A stretch of DNA of 64,000 nucleotides. It comes from Lytechinus variegatus. Its lineage: Eukaryota; Echinodermata; Echinoidea; Temnopleuroida; Toxopneustidae. This document shows, in pieces, positions 20,746 to 32,030 of the stretch (position 1 is the stretch's first letter; the number at the start of each line of letters is the position of its first letter). A program made the translations under genes and the position numbers. Below the pieces are notes generated by a model. The model did not search any database and was not told where the DNA came from. It saw nothing but the letters and a program-made list of their open reading frames with translations. Where the stretch lies: NCBI RefSeq assembly GCF_018143015.1, contig NC_054747.1, positions 32,517,733-32,581,732 on the forward strand. Reading direction: 5' to 3'.

Positions 20746-23215
20746 GAAGTTTTCCTTTGGGATGGGTGATTCTTTGGGATGTTTTTTTTTTTTTTACTTG
20801 TCGATTTCTTTTTTTGATTTGCTTTGTTTTTGATGAGTGCAAGCCAAGTAATCTCATATAGTTTGAAATCATTGTTGAATTTTTGATACATGAAAGGAAA
20901 AGTGTTAGGTATATTTTATGTATATTTTAAGGGGATCCTAGTGTCAGTATATCTATTTGTTAATTGGTTTGTTTTGGATTTGGGTCTACTTTGTTTTGTT
21001 CTTTCTTTGTATTCCATGTATAAATAGCCCTCCACAAATGTGCAAGGGAAGACTTTTTGATTGGCTGATTGGGGCGGGGGGGGGGGGGAGTGGTGTTTCA
21101 ACCATTTTTATAACTGATTTCATTGTTTCTCCTTTAAGTTATATATGATTTATGCTTGTATTAAGTTAGTGAAAAAATTCCAAATATGAAATGTAAAATA
21201 TTATGTGTTTTGAAATGTTAAATTGAAATGTTATATATTTTTGTTCATTGAATCAGAATAAATCGATATGAAAAAAAAGTGTAGGAAAGACAAGAGGGGG
21301 TAATGGGATAAGAGTTATGATTATGTCATATCATTGACCATCATGATTCCGGCATATTATAACGAAATCGTAGCCCTCTTGTTTTTTACCCTTTTCACTA
21401 CCATGCTTTTATTACAGCCCTAAAAATGTTTCATCTTACTCCGGTTGGATAGATACAATAAAGAAAATTACGGGTGAGTTCTCTTCTTGTTATCGAAGCA
21501 TATTGTTCAAATGCAATGAAAAACATCCAATTCGATCTCTTAAAGAGGGTGGATAGTTTTGGTAAATTCCTCGAAATCGGCCTGTCACCATTCTAATTGA
21601 TTTGTATGTTATATGAATGTGTATGCCCTAAAACAGACATGATGTAGATGATATGAAATGAAATGGTGTTTTTCATGATAAATTATGCTCTTTTATGTGT
21701 GAATTAAACTCTGTCGGGAAACCCGACTTTTAACGCAAAGATCATCGCTGCTGCCGTGCGTGCAGCGTGCGTACGTGTGCTACGCACTTATCTCTTCAGA
21801 TGGTGCTACGGCCTACGCGAGAACGATAATGTAGTCCGCTACCGCAATTGAGTTACTCAGTAATTTACAAAGCTCGTTGATAAGATAATTTGATCAATTT
21901 TTCTTGCATCACACAGGCACGGCAGGCCAGACTTTAATTTAGATCTAAAAAGCCTCGATCGCATATCGATTTGTATACGTTACTCACATGCAAAACACGA
22001 ACACCAGTCTGTCAAAGTTTCCTATCTTCCTTGCAGCTTGCTCCCGATTGTCCCCATTTAAAAAAAAAGAAGTGGAACCACGATGTGATACGCTGTTGCA
22101 CATAAATATAAGCTCTCTGACTGCCAATATAACACGGGAACAACTTATAAAACTACATTCACAATGAATACAACTAGCACAGAATTGGAAGAAAAAAAAA
22201 TCTCTTCGGTTCTTCTCTGTTCTGACTTCCCGCGTGTTAGTCTCTGCTCATATGTTGTTTCAAGTCGATTGAAAAAAAAGTTTTATTCTGTGATTCTGAT
22301 GAATCAAGAGAAAAAAGGGACATGAAACCAACAGAAAGAAACCCTTACAGAGGAATTTCCAAGATTATGCATCCTGTTTATGTTTTGGAAATGCACCGAT
22401 TTGTCACTAAAATTATATATAAACCGTCTTTGGGTGACCAGTGTTTGAATTTATAGACTAGCTTCAGTATGCACGTTGGCTGGCCTGGAATTTCATTCAC
22501 TTGTATGATACGTGTGTGTGTGAGAGAGACCGGGATGTGTGTTTTTGTGTTGAAGAATCACTGCAGGTTACGTAAGGAGGTTTGCCTGCACCATGCGCTT
22601 GCATGGACACCAGTAGAAAAAGGTCATGAACAGTACAGTCCACTGGTTTGTATGTGCAGGATATCCCTGGTACGTCGTGTATGTATAAAGTCCATGCATG
22701 CTCTTTTATCTCCTAGCTGCATGCCTAGAGATAATCGAGCTCTAACTAAAACTCAGCATGTCAGTTTCAAATTTTGGAAAACCGGCAATCCTATGGATAT
22801 AGTAATAAGTTTGTAATAATTATTGGATAAAGTTATGTAAATATGACACTCAGTTTGAAAGTATATTTTCCATAATTGGATGTAGGCCATTTCACATGGT
22901 AAACCACTATATAGGCCTGCCAAAAAATGAAATGTGGGTCGGGTGTAACGTCGATATCGTCATACTTCTCTCCATATTTCAATTTTTCCCTTTCTCTTTA
23001 TAACTGGCAATGGGGGGGGGGCACTGCATGACTCCATATTATGGATCATCGAATGTTACTGTTATGAATATCTGTCCCACTTCTCAGATCTCTATGCATA
23101 TATATTCAGTGATCGATGTGCACAGATTTTACCTTTTTATACTTTAGACTGAATAAATGATTTTTATAACGTGTTTTTTTATGTGGAAAAATATGGCAAA
23201 CGGTCACTTGACTTG
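20746..23215. other. 2.5 kb without a recognisable gene
   Basis: AT-rich sequence with homopolymers (G run 21073-21090, G run 23011-23019). A 115-codon plus-strand frame at 22469-22816 has no recognisable motif and is rated as chance. No exon model could be supported. Confidence 0.5.
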
Positions 23216-23219
23216 CTAC

Positions 23220-23845
23220 TGTAGCGTTTTAGGGGTTCCCCCAGCTCTCGCTCCTCTCTTGCTCCCGCTCCCGAGCGGTCAATAGAATGGGAACATAACT
23301 CACTCACGAGAGCAAAGGCTTCTCACCAAAATATATGGTATTTTAGCTTGCACGATTACTGTCTCGCTACTCTCACTCATTGCTCGCTCGCCTGGTCTGT
23401 TATTGTTCAACTAGTTTACCTAATTTTACACTACGGGATAATCAATCACACTCATCGCAATCAACATCAGATCAAACGATAAACACAAAGATATCGAATC
23501 TGAATCAATAATTCATACCTTTCAACTTGTCTTTATTACTCAGAAGTTAACAGCACGTATCCTCCGAACAATCGAGGTCTTCAACAAATATAAATGTAAA
23601 GCAGAACTGTAGGGATTGCACCCTGAATTGGAGGTCTAACTGTGATAAACTCTGAACTGAAACTGACTTGAGTGCACTGCAGCATGCATGCACTGACCAC
23701 TTATGTAACACAACCACCTGCACTGATTGAACTCCCTAACTGAACTGACTGAGTACACACACAGTCCCTATGTATATATATAACAACTCTGGCTGGCCCT
23801 GACACTATTTCTAGCAAGCGCCCTCTATAGGCCTATTTCGTCACA
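23220..23845 (-). repeat. 3' LTR of the Gypsy element
   Basis: 626 bp, with TGT...ACA ends. Its sequence reads the same as the LTR at 31405-32030. A TATATATATA box-like run lies near 23775-23785 on the plus strand, and an AATAAA signal reads on the minus strand (TTTATT near 23532). A GGGGGGTCA-type purine tract lies immediately outside its inner edge (23846-23856, minus strand), the expected place for the polypurine tract. Confidence 0.95.
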
Positions 23846-24661
23846 TGACCCCCCACTAACTTTGAAACATCCCTGTTTCAAAAAAATAACTTTAAAACAG
23901 AATGACGAAATAGCGAGTTATAAAATATCAATATCAAAACATAATGACTTAACGAAAACACATTGTAAACTTTTAAAAATATGTAACGACTTCTCAGTAC
24001 TAAACTAGTCATCAAGGTAAAGAAATACGTAACATACACAATATACATAAAAAAAAATATCTCATAGAAAACATCAGCTTTATATAAAATAGACTTTTTG
24101 GTATAAAACATAGTAAAAAAAACTTTATGGCATAAAAAGGCAATAATACTGCATTTTGGCACAATACTGGAATGACACAATGTACTGATCAAAATATATG
24201 GAACTATCAAAAAGAATCGGCAAGAGTATGTAAGTGCTTGCCCAGCAGTAAAACATAAACTTATCATATCGAAACAAAACTGCACCAAATGTTTAGTTTA
24301 CACAATTAAACTAACCCGAGGTATCAAGATCAAGGTGTATCATCATCGCACTATAAAAAGATATCTCTAACTTCCTTATGCATATGAGTTAAAAGGCAGT
24401 AATACAAAAATAGTTTTTGGCAGTTTGTTTAAATCATGTACTGTACATATTTACAACAACAAAAAATGGCGATCATGAATGACAACATGAAACTCAAAGA
24501 ATAAAGAAAAATAGTAGGAAGATACAAGATAGAGAAGGTAGAAGGAGCATCAGAGAAGAGAATGGAAAGTGCAAAAGAAAGAAAGAATTCCATTTTCATT
24601 TAAAAACAAAATACATAACATATCAAGGCATCAGGAATAGACGGGAATACAGTCTCTAAAA
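23846..24661 (-). other. 3' untranslated stretch of the Gypsy element
   Basis: Between the third frame and the 3' LTR. It is A-rich on the plus strand. A 136-codon minus-strand frame (23878-24288) is rich in Phe, Ile, Tyr and Leu, which any A-rich strand would give in reverse. I do not regard it as a gene. Confidence 0.6.
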
Positions 24662-25408
24662 TCACTTCTGCAGTTGGTGGTGGCAGTCCTGTTGCTGGTC
24701 CCAAGCAGCAGGAACAAGCTGTAAAAATGTTTCTGTTGAGTCCTTTTGTCGGATAAGTTTTCCTCGCGAATAAAAGCGTTGGACCCTCTTCTCGACGACA
24801 GTGACAAGGATAGACCCAGAAGACGATTCAGAAGAGACAGAAGATGGTACAGGTTGCGTAGATAGAGCAGATGGAGATGAAGCAGGTTCGGGCCGTGAAG
24901 AGAAAGCAGATGAAAGTGACAGAACAGGTTCAGGTAGAGGCTGAGTCAAAGGGGTTTCTGTGGGTTGTGCTGGAGACGTCGGTTTCTCCTCCTCCTCATC
25001 CGTGTCCTCCATACTTTGCATCAGCATGGCAAGGGGCTTGCCAGAAGGGCGCTGAGGGGCTGGTGGTGTCTGAAATCCATTTGAAGTGGTGATAGAAATT
25101 GCTACTGGACTAATTGGATGCAGTCCCTGTGACGTACCTGTGCTTGTTACATCCAAACCAAGTGGGTCTCTTGAACAGAAGTTCTTCTCGTGCACCAACA
25201 TCATGTGGCGCCGGAGGTTGGAGGATCTTGTTGTTTTATATTTGCATCGTTCACATCTGTGTTTCCTCTTGTCTGGCTCCTCTCGTCCCCTGTCCTCCTG
25301 TCTTTCCTCAAATTGGTGTTTTTCTCTGACGTGCCTTCTTAGTTCTAGTCCGTCATAGAATTTTCTTCCGCAATCTCTGCAAAAGATCGCCTTCCTGGAT
25401 GGAGCCAT
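24662..25408 (-). CDS. Gypsy ORF3: C2H2 zinc-finger protein in the env position
   Basis: 248 codons if started at MAPSRKAIFC. The open frame extends 15 codons further upstream (to 25453) and slightly overlaps the end of pol. Two C2H2 fingers stand at the N-terminus: CRDCGRKF...RRHVREKH (C-x2-C-x12-H-x4-H, about residues 9-30) and CERCKYKT...RRHMMLVH (same spacing). A long Ser/Pro/Thr-rich, acidic region follows, and then a basic segment near the C-terminus (VVEKRVQRFYSRGK). There is no signal peptide, transmembrane segment or furin-like site, so it is not an envelope. The minus strand just before the ATG reads TTTCTTTTGCTCCAG, a good splice-acceptor-like sequence. This fits the spliced subgenomic RNA that env-bearing Gypsy relatives are known to use. 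A role in binding the element's RNA or target DNA is a guess. Confidence 0.75.
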   Translation of the reverse strand: MAPSRKAIFCRDCGRKFYDGLELRRHVREKHQFEERQEDRGREEPDKRKHRCERCKYKTTRSSNLRRHMMLVHEKNFCSRDPLGLDVTSTGTSQGLHPISPVAISITTSNGFQTPPAPQRPSGKPLAMLMQSMEDTDEEEEKPTSPAQPTETPLTQPLPEPVLSLSSAFSSRPEPASSPSALSTQPVPSSVSSESSSGSILVTVVEKRVQRFYSRGKLIRQKDSTETFLQLVPAAWDQQQDCHHQLQK

Positions 25409-25439
25409 CTGGAGCAAAAGAAAGAAGACAATGAGAAAA

Positions 25440-28400
25440 TTAAGAATCATCATACTCCATCAGGTATTTTGGTTTTCGTCGTTTCCTTAAAGGGTAACGT
25501 CTCTCACTGTTTATATCAACATGTACAGAATCATTAAGGTCATTCGAAACTATGTTATCTGAGTTTGAGGTAGTTGGAAGTTCATTGGTATTAATGACAT
25601 TTGATTCATTTTCCCCCGCAACGGTTTGCACTGTGTCTTCCCCCTCTACATCTTGATTTGTATCTTTCTCATTATCAGTTGTGTTCTCTGTAAGGACAGG
25701 AGTATCAGGATGCTTCCATGTCCACTTTGGGAGATCCGGCCCATGGTATGGCTTAAGCCTGTCAACATGAACTACTGACGGCTTCGCCCGCTGACTGGCC
25801 TGTATCCGTAGCGTAACATCCGACAGACGACTGACTATTAAGTACGGGCCTTTCCAACGTAGTTGAAGTTTGGGTGATACACCCTTCTTCTTCGAAGGAT
25901 CATGAAGCCAGACGAAATCTCCTACTTGAAGACCATGATCTTGAGAAATTCGATCATAATTTTTCTTCTGCCTGGCTGCAGACTTCCTCAAACATTGCTC
26001 TGCCCGTTCATGAGCTTTTCTCATTTTATTTCGTAATCTCATGGCATAATCTTCATCACTAGTTTGTTCCTCGTCATCCAAGGTGGGTGTCATCAGATCA
26101 ATTGGAATCCTCACCTCCCTGCCCAACATCATGATATTTGGGCTTTCTCCTGTCGACTCTTGCGGCGTGGCTCGATAGGCACTCGTAGCATGTGCCAGAT
26201 GTTGATCCCAATTCTTCTTTCCTCCATCCTCTTCGAGAAGCATAGAGACGATATTGATCAAAGTCTTGTTGAAGCGTTCTACAAGTCCATCAGATTTCGG
26301 ATTATAGGGCGTTGTCTTAGTCTTGGTGATCTTTAAGATCTCACGAACTTCAGCAAACAACCGGGATTCGAAATTTGATCCTTGGTCTGAGTGGAGCTCC
26401 AGTGGTATTCCGAATCTGCATATAAATTCCTCAACAAGTGCCTTTGCCACCGTCTCCGCCCTAGCATCAGGAAGAGGGTATGCCTCCATCCACTTTGTGT
26501 GATAATCACCGACAACCAGTATCCACTGATTACCTGATGCCGTTTTGGGAAATGGGCCCATCAAATCTATGGCGACCCTCTCCATAGGTGCCCCTACACG
26601 ACTCTGCTGCAGTGGAGCACGCCGTTTCTTTGAAGGTGATTTCCTTCTCTCGCAGAGGGTACAAGTCCTCAGATAGGATCTCACATCAGCAGCTACTCCG
26701 CACCAGTAAAACCTTGCTTTTATCTTTGCCAGGGTTTTCTTCAGTCCTAGGTGTCCTCCTAATGGGTTTCCGTGTACTTCCGCTATCACTTCCTTGCGGA
26801 GACTCTCAGGCAAAATCACTTGCCTCTTGACACATTCCCCATTATCTGACTCCCATCTTCGATACAGAACTCCTTCATGGGTCTCAATCTGTTCCCATTG
26901 AGCCCAATACGTTTTAACTGCTGATTGCTTCTGAGCTATTGTACTCCAATCTGGTCGAGATTCATTGTCATCCTTCATCACTATCATCCAATTTAGCGTG
27001 TCATCTGCCAGTTGTGCTTGTCGCAACTCAGCAAGTGTTAGTGAAGGCCGAGAAGAGATACCCCTGATGCTACATTCTTCCTTAGCAGGATCATTCAGGA
27101 CACTAGTATCCACGTTTACTTCTTCTTCTCTTCCACATTGCTTACATTGCATACGGGACAAACCATCAGCATTCGTATGCTTTCTGCCAGGTCTATGCTC
27201 TATCATTAGATTGTACTCTGATATTGCTTGCAACCATCTTGCCAATTGACCCTCTGGACTCTTGAAATTAGTCAGCCATTTCAGAGAGGCATGATCTGTA
27301 CGGACAGTAATTGTCCTTCCATAAAGGTACTGCCTGAAGTTCTTCAAAGATTCGACTAGAGCGAGAAGTTCTTGCCTGGTAACACAGTAAGCTCTTTCAG
27401 CACGGCTGAGTTTTCTACTGTAATAGGCAATAACCTTTTCTTGTCCTTCCTGAACCTGGGACAGGACTGCTCCAATGGCATTTGCACTTGCATCTGTGTC
27501 CAAAATGAAATCATCCTGGGGAATTGGGTAGGTGAGGATTGGTGCACACTGCAATTTCTCCTTCAGCTCCTGAAATGCACGCTCACAGCTATCACTCCAT
27601 TCAAATTTGGCAGATTTCTTTGTCAAACTATGGAGGGGACTTGCAAGTTCAGCAAAGCCTTTCACAAAGCGACGATAGTACGAGGCTAACCCCAAGAAAC
27701 TTCTTACATCTTTCTTGCACTTGGGTTGAGGCCACTCAGCAACCGCTTTCACTTTGTCAGGATCGGTGGTTACACCATCTGAAGTTACAACATGACCAAG
27801 ATAGAGTACAGACTTGCAAAACAAATGACATTTACTAGGCTTCAACTTCAGATTAGCTGAACGTAGTCTTGTGAAGGTAGTTCGCAGACGCTTGATTTCC
27901 TCTTCAACACTGCGACCATAGACTATTACATCATCTAGGTAAATGAGCAGAATCTCCCATTGGAGTCCCTTCATCACCTTCTCCATTAGCCTATCGAATG
28001 TAGCAGGAGCATTAGTCAGCCCAAATGGCATGACTTTCCATCTATAGAGACCATTCCTTACTACAAATGAGGACTTGTCTTTGGCATCCTCATCAAGGGC
28101 TACCTGCCAATAGCCTGATGATAAATCCAATGTTGAGAACCATTTTGCAGAGCCCAGTGCATCTAATGTTTCGTCTATACGGGGCACAGGGTATGCATCC
28201 TTAACAGTGACTTCGTTAAGACTTCTGTAATCTATACACAGCCTTTTTGTCCCATCTTTCTTCTTCACCAATACCACATTTGCTGCCCATGGACTTTCAC
28301 TTGGTTCAATGACTCCTCTTTCTTCCAGATCTTTCACTTGTCTGTCTATTTCTTCTTGGTTACATAATGGATGACGCCTCAGTCTTTGTTTCACTGGCTT

Positions 28401-29219
28401 TGCTTCCCCAGTTTTGATGGAGTGCTTCACTGCATCGGTACATCCAATGTCACTGTTGGATTTGGAAAAGACGTCTGCAAAATCTACCAAGCATTGCCTA
28501 ACTCCTTCATGATAGTGAGAATCTAAGTTAGTTATGCTTCTCTGGTAGAGGTCATGCATATGTGGAGGAAGTTGCTGTTCATCATCAGCATTATCACTTG
28601 ATGTATCTTCCACCTCTGCTGTCATGATCATTCCCACGACCATACCTTCTGGTACTTCAGAATCTGCTTCTCCAGGATTCAAAACTCTTATGGGGATGAC
28701 ATCAGTGTCAGCATCAACCAAAGTTCGACCTAAAACAAGTCCTCTTGATGCTAGTTCCCCACCTCCCTCCATTGGCTCAATAAGGGCAGGTCCGCTTATG
28801 TTTTCATTCCTCTTTGCAATTCGACCAGGTATGATGGCTTCATGTCCAGCAGGTATTTGTCTGCTCTCAGCAACTTCGACTCGTGCAATGAATGCATGTC
28901 CCATATGGCTAATACACTCTATCTCCTCTCCGTTGATTGTAAGTGTGAGTTTTCCAAAGTCTAGAAGTCCACGCGTAGGGATGAGGAAATCCATTCCAAG
29001 TATCCCCTGGCATCTTATATCAGCAAAGATGACCCTAATAGACCTAATAGTCCTTCCCACTTTCACGTCAAGGTTAGCTGCACCTAATATCTGAAGTGGG
29101 CTATCATCTGCTTGTAAGATTCTTACTGCTGGATCTTCTAGAGTTGGTCTCTTCTCATGCTCCATTTGGTAGTATAAGCTTGTGTTCACAATAGTATCGG
29201 TTGATCCTGTATCTAACAA
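25440..29219 (-). CDS. Gypsy pol polyprotein (protease, RT, RNase H, integrase)
   Basis: 1,259 codons from the first ATG of the open frame. The domains, in order, are: aspartic protease (LDTGSTDTIVN at the very start); reverse transcriptase (LCIDYRSLN, MPFGLTNAPATF and the catalytic IYLDDVIVYG); RNase H (ILDTDASANAIGAVLSQ, with HRPGRKHTNADGLSR at its end); integrase with HHCC zinc finger (HGNPLGGH...CTLC) and the DDE core (AIDLMGPF, LHSDQGSNFE, GLVERFNKTL); and a GPY/F-like C-terminal module (LQLRWKGPYLIVSRL). No chromodomain was recognised after it. The C-terminal about 120 residues are acidic and then basic (YPLRKRRKPKYL). All visible catalytic motifs are present. Confidence 0.95.
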   Translation of the reverse strand: MLDTGSTDTIVNTSLYYQMEHEKRPTLEDPAVRILQADDSPLQILGAANLDVKVGRTIRSIRVIFADIRCQGILGMDFLIPTRGLLDFGKLTLTINGEEIECISHMGHAFIARVEVAESRQIPAGHEAIIPGRIAKRNENISGPALIEPMEGGGELASRGLVLGRTLVDADTDVIPIRVLNPGEADSEVPEGMVVGMIMTAEVEDTSSDNADDEQQLPPHMHDLYQRSITNLDSHYHEGVRQCLVDFADVFSKSNSDIGCTDAVKHSIKTGEAKPVKQRLRRHPLCNQEEIDRQVKDLEERGVIEPSESPWAANVVLVKKKDGTKRLCIDYRSLNEVTVKDAYPVPRIDETLDALGSAKWFSTLDLSSGYWQVALDEDAKDKSSFVVRNGLYRWKVMPFGLTNAPATFDRLMEKVMKGLQWEILLIYLDDVIVYGRSVEEEIKRLRTTFTRLRSANLKLKPSKCHLFCKSVLYLGHVVTSDGVTTDPDKVKAVAEWPQPKCKKDVRSFLGLASYYRRFVKGFAELASPLHSLTKKSAKFEWSDSCERAFQELKEKLQCAPILTYPIPQDDFILDTDASANAIGAVLSQVQEGQEKVIAYYSRKLSRAERAYCVTRQELLALVESLKNFRQYLYGRTITVRTDHASLKWLTNFKSPEGQLARWLQAISEYNLMIEHRPGRKHTNADGLSRMQCKQCGREEEVNVDTSVLNDPAKEECSIRGISSRPSLTLAELRQAQLADDTLNWMIVMKDDNESRPDWSTIAQKQSAVKTYWAQWEQIETHEGVLYRRWESDNGECVKRQVILPESLRKEVIAEVHGNPLGGHLGLKKTLAKIKARFYWCGVAADVRSYLRTCTLCERRKSPSKKRRAPLQQSRVGAPMERVAIDLMGPFPKTASGNQWILVVGDYHTKWMEAYPLPDARAETVAKALVEEFICRFGIPLELHSDQGSNFESRLFAEVREILKITKTKTTPYNPKSDGLVERFNKTLINIVSMLLEEDGGKKNWDQHLAHATSAYRATPQESTGESPNIMMLGREVRIPIDLMTPTLDDEEQTSDEDYAMRLRNKMRKAHERAEQCLRKSAARQKKNYDRISQDHGLQVGDFVWLHDPSKKKGVSPKLQLRWKGPYLIVSRLSDVTLRIQASQRAKPSVVHVDRLKPYHGPDLPKWTWKHPDTPVLTENTTDNEKDTNQDVEGEDTVQTVAGENESNVINTNELPTTSNSDNIVSNDLNDSVHVDINSERRYPLRKRRKPKYLMEYDDS

Positions 29220-29314
29220 ATACCTACAATCTGTTAATCTAATTTGTCCCTTTATGTAGAGCCCTTGCTTTGGGTTGTTCGCTACACTGGGAAGGGTGAA
29301 AGTCCGGATCTCTT

Positions 29315-30856
29315 CTATTGTGTCATTTGTACTTGAGGTTGACTCTGTGGATCCTGTGTGCTCTCCAGCTTGGCCGTGGATCCTCCGGTTAGCTGTGTTT
29401 CGTTTCCCTTCTTCTTAATATCTCTCTTAGGTGCAGGGAGTGGACATTGGCGGATGAAATGACCACTCTCACCACACCTATAGCAGCTAACACGCTTTTC
29501 TTTTTTCTGTGTAGAAGAGTTTGACTGCTCTCCTGATGATGTATACAAACTTGCATTCATTATCACGTTTGTCAAGGCTTCCATTTGCTTTGTTTGCTGG
29601 ATTAAGATGCCTTCCATTTGTCGTGATTGTTGGACCAAGATGCTTTCCATCTGCTGCAAGCGATCATCTGTGTCTTGATCGAGTGCCCTCGTGAATCGAG
29701 TAGGCCTCATACGCTCACTTCGTCTCTGCATCTCAATCTTCTCGAAGTTTTCTGTTTCAATAGCAGCTTGTATCGCTTCATCCAGAGTCAATGGTCGAGC
29801 TCTGTAAATGCCTTCCCTAACAGACTGGCCCTCCACTGCATCAATGAAATGATTTCTTTCCAGTCTATCTCTTGATGAGGCTGGGATATCTGGGTAAGCC
29901 CTGATGGCGAGTTCATGGATTGCCTGCCCTAACTCTGGCAATGACTCTCTTGGCCCTTGCCTCCTATGACGCAACTCCGCCAAGAAATTCTCCGCTTGTT
30001 GTCCGGTGTCGAAACGTCGGCTGAGTAATTTCAACAACTCAGGATAACATTGCTTTCTTTCAGGTGTCAAATCACTGACACACCTAAGAGCATTTCCTTG
30101 CAAACTAGCAATTAAGTAAATTGCTGATTGCGACTCATCCCAGCCATTCACTTCCTTACATGCTTCGAAATGTTGCTGATATTCTCTCCAAGCGGTTTTG
30201 CCATCATACCTATCTGGTGTCATAAGCGGTCGCTCACGACGAGCATGAAAATTCAATTGATATTCTGGAACTGGTTGCCTTGCAACACTTCCATGTCCAT
30301 ATACCCTTGGAGCTATATTTATCGCTTCCCGAGAAACATGAGCATCCATCATTCCACCATGCTCTTTGCTAGTGAGCAACTCTTTGCTAGTGAGCAACTC
30401 TTTTGACATCTCTCTCATGAGCTGAGGATGCTGTGCATTTGGATTGGAAGGAGTAGACATCTTGTAGGACCCGAGAGGTTCTGGTGAGTAGGATGTAGGG
30501 AGTATTTGCTCATGAGCAGTTTGCTCATGGGCAGCTTGCTCATGAGCTGTGCGCTCATGAGACATAAATCCTGAAGTCTCATTATGAAGTTCAGTTCTGA
30601 CGCTTGGCAACTTGAACCTGACCTCTGAATCTTCAGTCTGGTAGTGTGACTCACTCACTCTTCTTTCAGACCGACTAGGAGTTTCACTCTCTCCAAGTCC
30701 TTTATAATTCATGTCAGTTCCTGTGCCCTCTAGTCTTTCCAACTTGGCTTCAACTTGCTTCTTATCCCACGCAAGCAGCTCTCTTTCCATTCTTGAACGA
30801 TTAAGTTCTTCTTGCAGTCTAATCAGCTTGCTCTCCATTTCCCTTTCAGTGCTCAT
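29315..30856 (-). CDS. Gypsy gag polyprotein
   Basis: 513 codons. The N-terminal about 60 residues are a charged coiled coil (ESKLIRLQEELNRSRMEREL). A repeated (A)HEQ motif follows near residues 105-120 and a TSKELL duplication near 155-165. The capsid-like region (TPDRYDGKTAWREYQQHFEA to about residue 375) has the layout of Ty3/Gypsy gag. A CCHC zinc knuckle, CYRCGESGHFIRQC, lies near residues 462-475. In this family pol is commonly produced by read-through or frameshifting from gag. Confidence 0.92.
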   Translation of the reverse strand: MSTEREMESKLIRLQEELNRSRMERELLAWDKKQVEAKLERLEGTGTDMNYKGLGESETPSRSERRVSESHYQTEDSEVRFKLPSVRTELHNETSGFMSHERTAHEQAAHEQTAHEQILPTSYSPEPLGSYKMSTPSNPNAQHPQLMREMSKELLTSKELLTSKEHGGMMDAHVSREAINIAPRVYGHGSVARQPVPEYQLNFHARRERPLMTPDRYDGKTAWREYQQHFEACKEVNGWDESQSAIYLIASLQGNALRCVSDLTPERKQCYPELLKLLSRRFDTGQQAENFLAELRHRRQGPRESLPELGQAIHELAIRAYPDIPASSRDRLERNHFIDAVEGQSVREGIYRARPLTLDEAIQAAIETENFEKIEMQRRSERMRPTRFTRALDQDTDDRLQQMESILVQQSRQMEGILIQQTKQMEALTNVIMNASLYTSSGEQSNSSTQKKEKRVSCYRCGESGHFIRQCPLPAPKRDIKKKGNETQLTGGSTAKLESTQDPQSQPQVQMTQ

Positions 30857-31404
30857 TACCCAATTTGGTTATCAAAAATACCAATGAACTTCCAATCCTT
30901 GCTCGTCTATTTATATAACAAGATTCTCTAAAAGATTCATACTATTTTTCACATCAAAACAAAATGGTTTTATCATCTACCCATTTCCTTGTCTATGCCT
31001 AGAATATAATTAACATCATCACAAATGAGCTGTTAAACTAGACTATAGATTTTAAGAAGTAACTCTTGCTCGACTTGCTCACGAGCAGTGTGACAAGCAA
31101 GCTAATTTGATAACCTCCAAAAGCACATGGCCATTGCTTAATTCAGTGAGCTGAGAAAATCAACGGTCATGTCTCCCTATTGTGTGCTTGCCGTGCTTGA
31201 TTGCTCACAGACAATAATGTGAACAACAGACCCAGTGTGAGCAAATAAACTTCACATCCAACATCAATAAAGAGCATTACTTCATCTACTTTGAGTTGGA
31301 TCTCGTGAGCATTTATTTCATCATTCTCATGAGCACAGCGAGCACTGTGTTGTTTAGCGAGTCAGTGTTTCGTGCATGCTAAATCCCACACCGCTGCCAC
31401 CATT
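30857..31404 (-). other. Gypsy leader with primer-binding site
   Basis: Untranslated leader between the 5' LTR and gag. Next to the LTR (with a 2-3 base gap) the minus strand reads TGGTGGCAGCGGTGTGGGAT, an 18-20 base sequence of primer-binding-site form (TGG...), complementary to the CCA end of a host tRNA. I could not assign the tRNA species with confidence. The leader is rich in GAGCA/GCTCA motifs. Confidence 0.7.
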
Positions 31405-32030
31405 TGTAGCGTTTTAGGGGTTCCCCCAGCTCTCGCTCCTCTCTTGCTCCCGCTCCCGAGCGGTCAATAGAATGGGAACATAACTCACTCACGAGAGCAA
31501 AGGCTTCTCACCAAAATATATGGTATTTTAGCTTGCACGATTACTGTCTCGCTACTCTCACTCATTGCTCGCTCGCCTGGTCTGTTATTGTTCAACTAGT
31601 TTACCTAATTTTACACTACGGGATAATCAATCACACTCATCGCAATCAACATCAGATCAAACGATAAACACAAAGATATCGAATCTGAATCAATAATTCA
31701 TACCTTTCAACTTGTCTTTATTACTCAGAAGTTAACAGCACGTATCCTCCGAACAATCGAGGTCTTCAACAAATATAAATGTAAAGCAGAACTGTAGGGA
31801 TTGCACCCTGAATTGGAGGTCTAACTGTGATAAACTCTGAACTGAAACTGACTTGAGTGCACTGCAGCATGCATGCACTGACCACTTATGTAACACAACC
31901 ACCTGCACTGATTGAACTCCCTAACTGAACTGACTGAGTACACACACAGTCCCTATGTATATATATAACAACTCTGGCTGGCCCTGACACTATTTCTAGC
32001 AAGCGCCCTCTATAGGCCTATTTCGTCACA
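31405..32030 (-). repeat. 5' LTR of the Gypsy element
   Basis: 626 bp, TGT...ACA, reading the same as the 3' LTR. The AATAAA signal on the minus strand is at 31717-31722. The TATA-like run TATATATATA lies at about 31959-31969. CTAC directly follows at 32031-32034. Confidence 0.95.

Noticed and set aside
20460-20891. 143- and 134-codon Thr/His-rich frames
   Set aside because: Antisense of the (TA)n(TG)n microsatellite.
22469-22816. 115-codon plus-strand frame
   Set aside because: No recognisable motif, no splice or start context, biased toward Cys and Arg; rated as chance.
23878-24288. Fourth Gypsy gene (136-codon hydrophobic frame), possible envelope
   Set aside because: Hydrophobicity follows from reverse-reading an A-rich strand; no signal peptide logic, no cleavage site, no glycosylation pattern of note.
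25874-30406. Plus-strand frames of 60-156 codons across the Gypsy element
   Set aside because: Antisense shadows of gag and pol.
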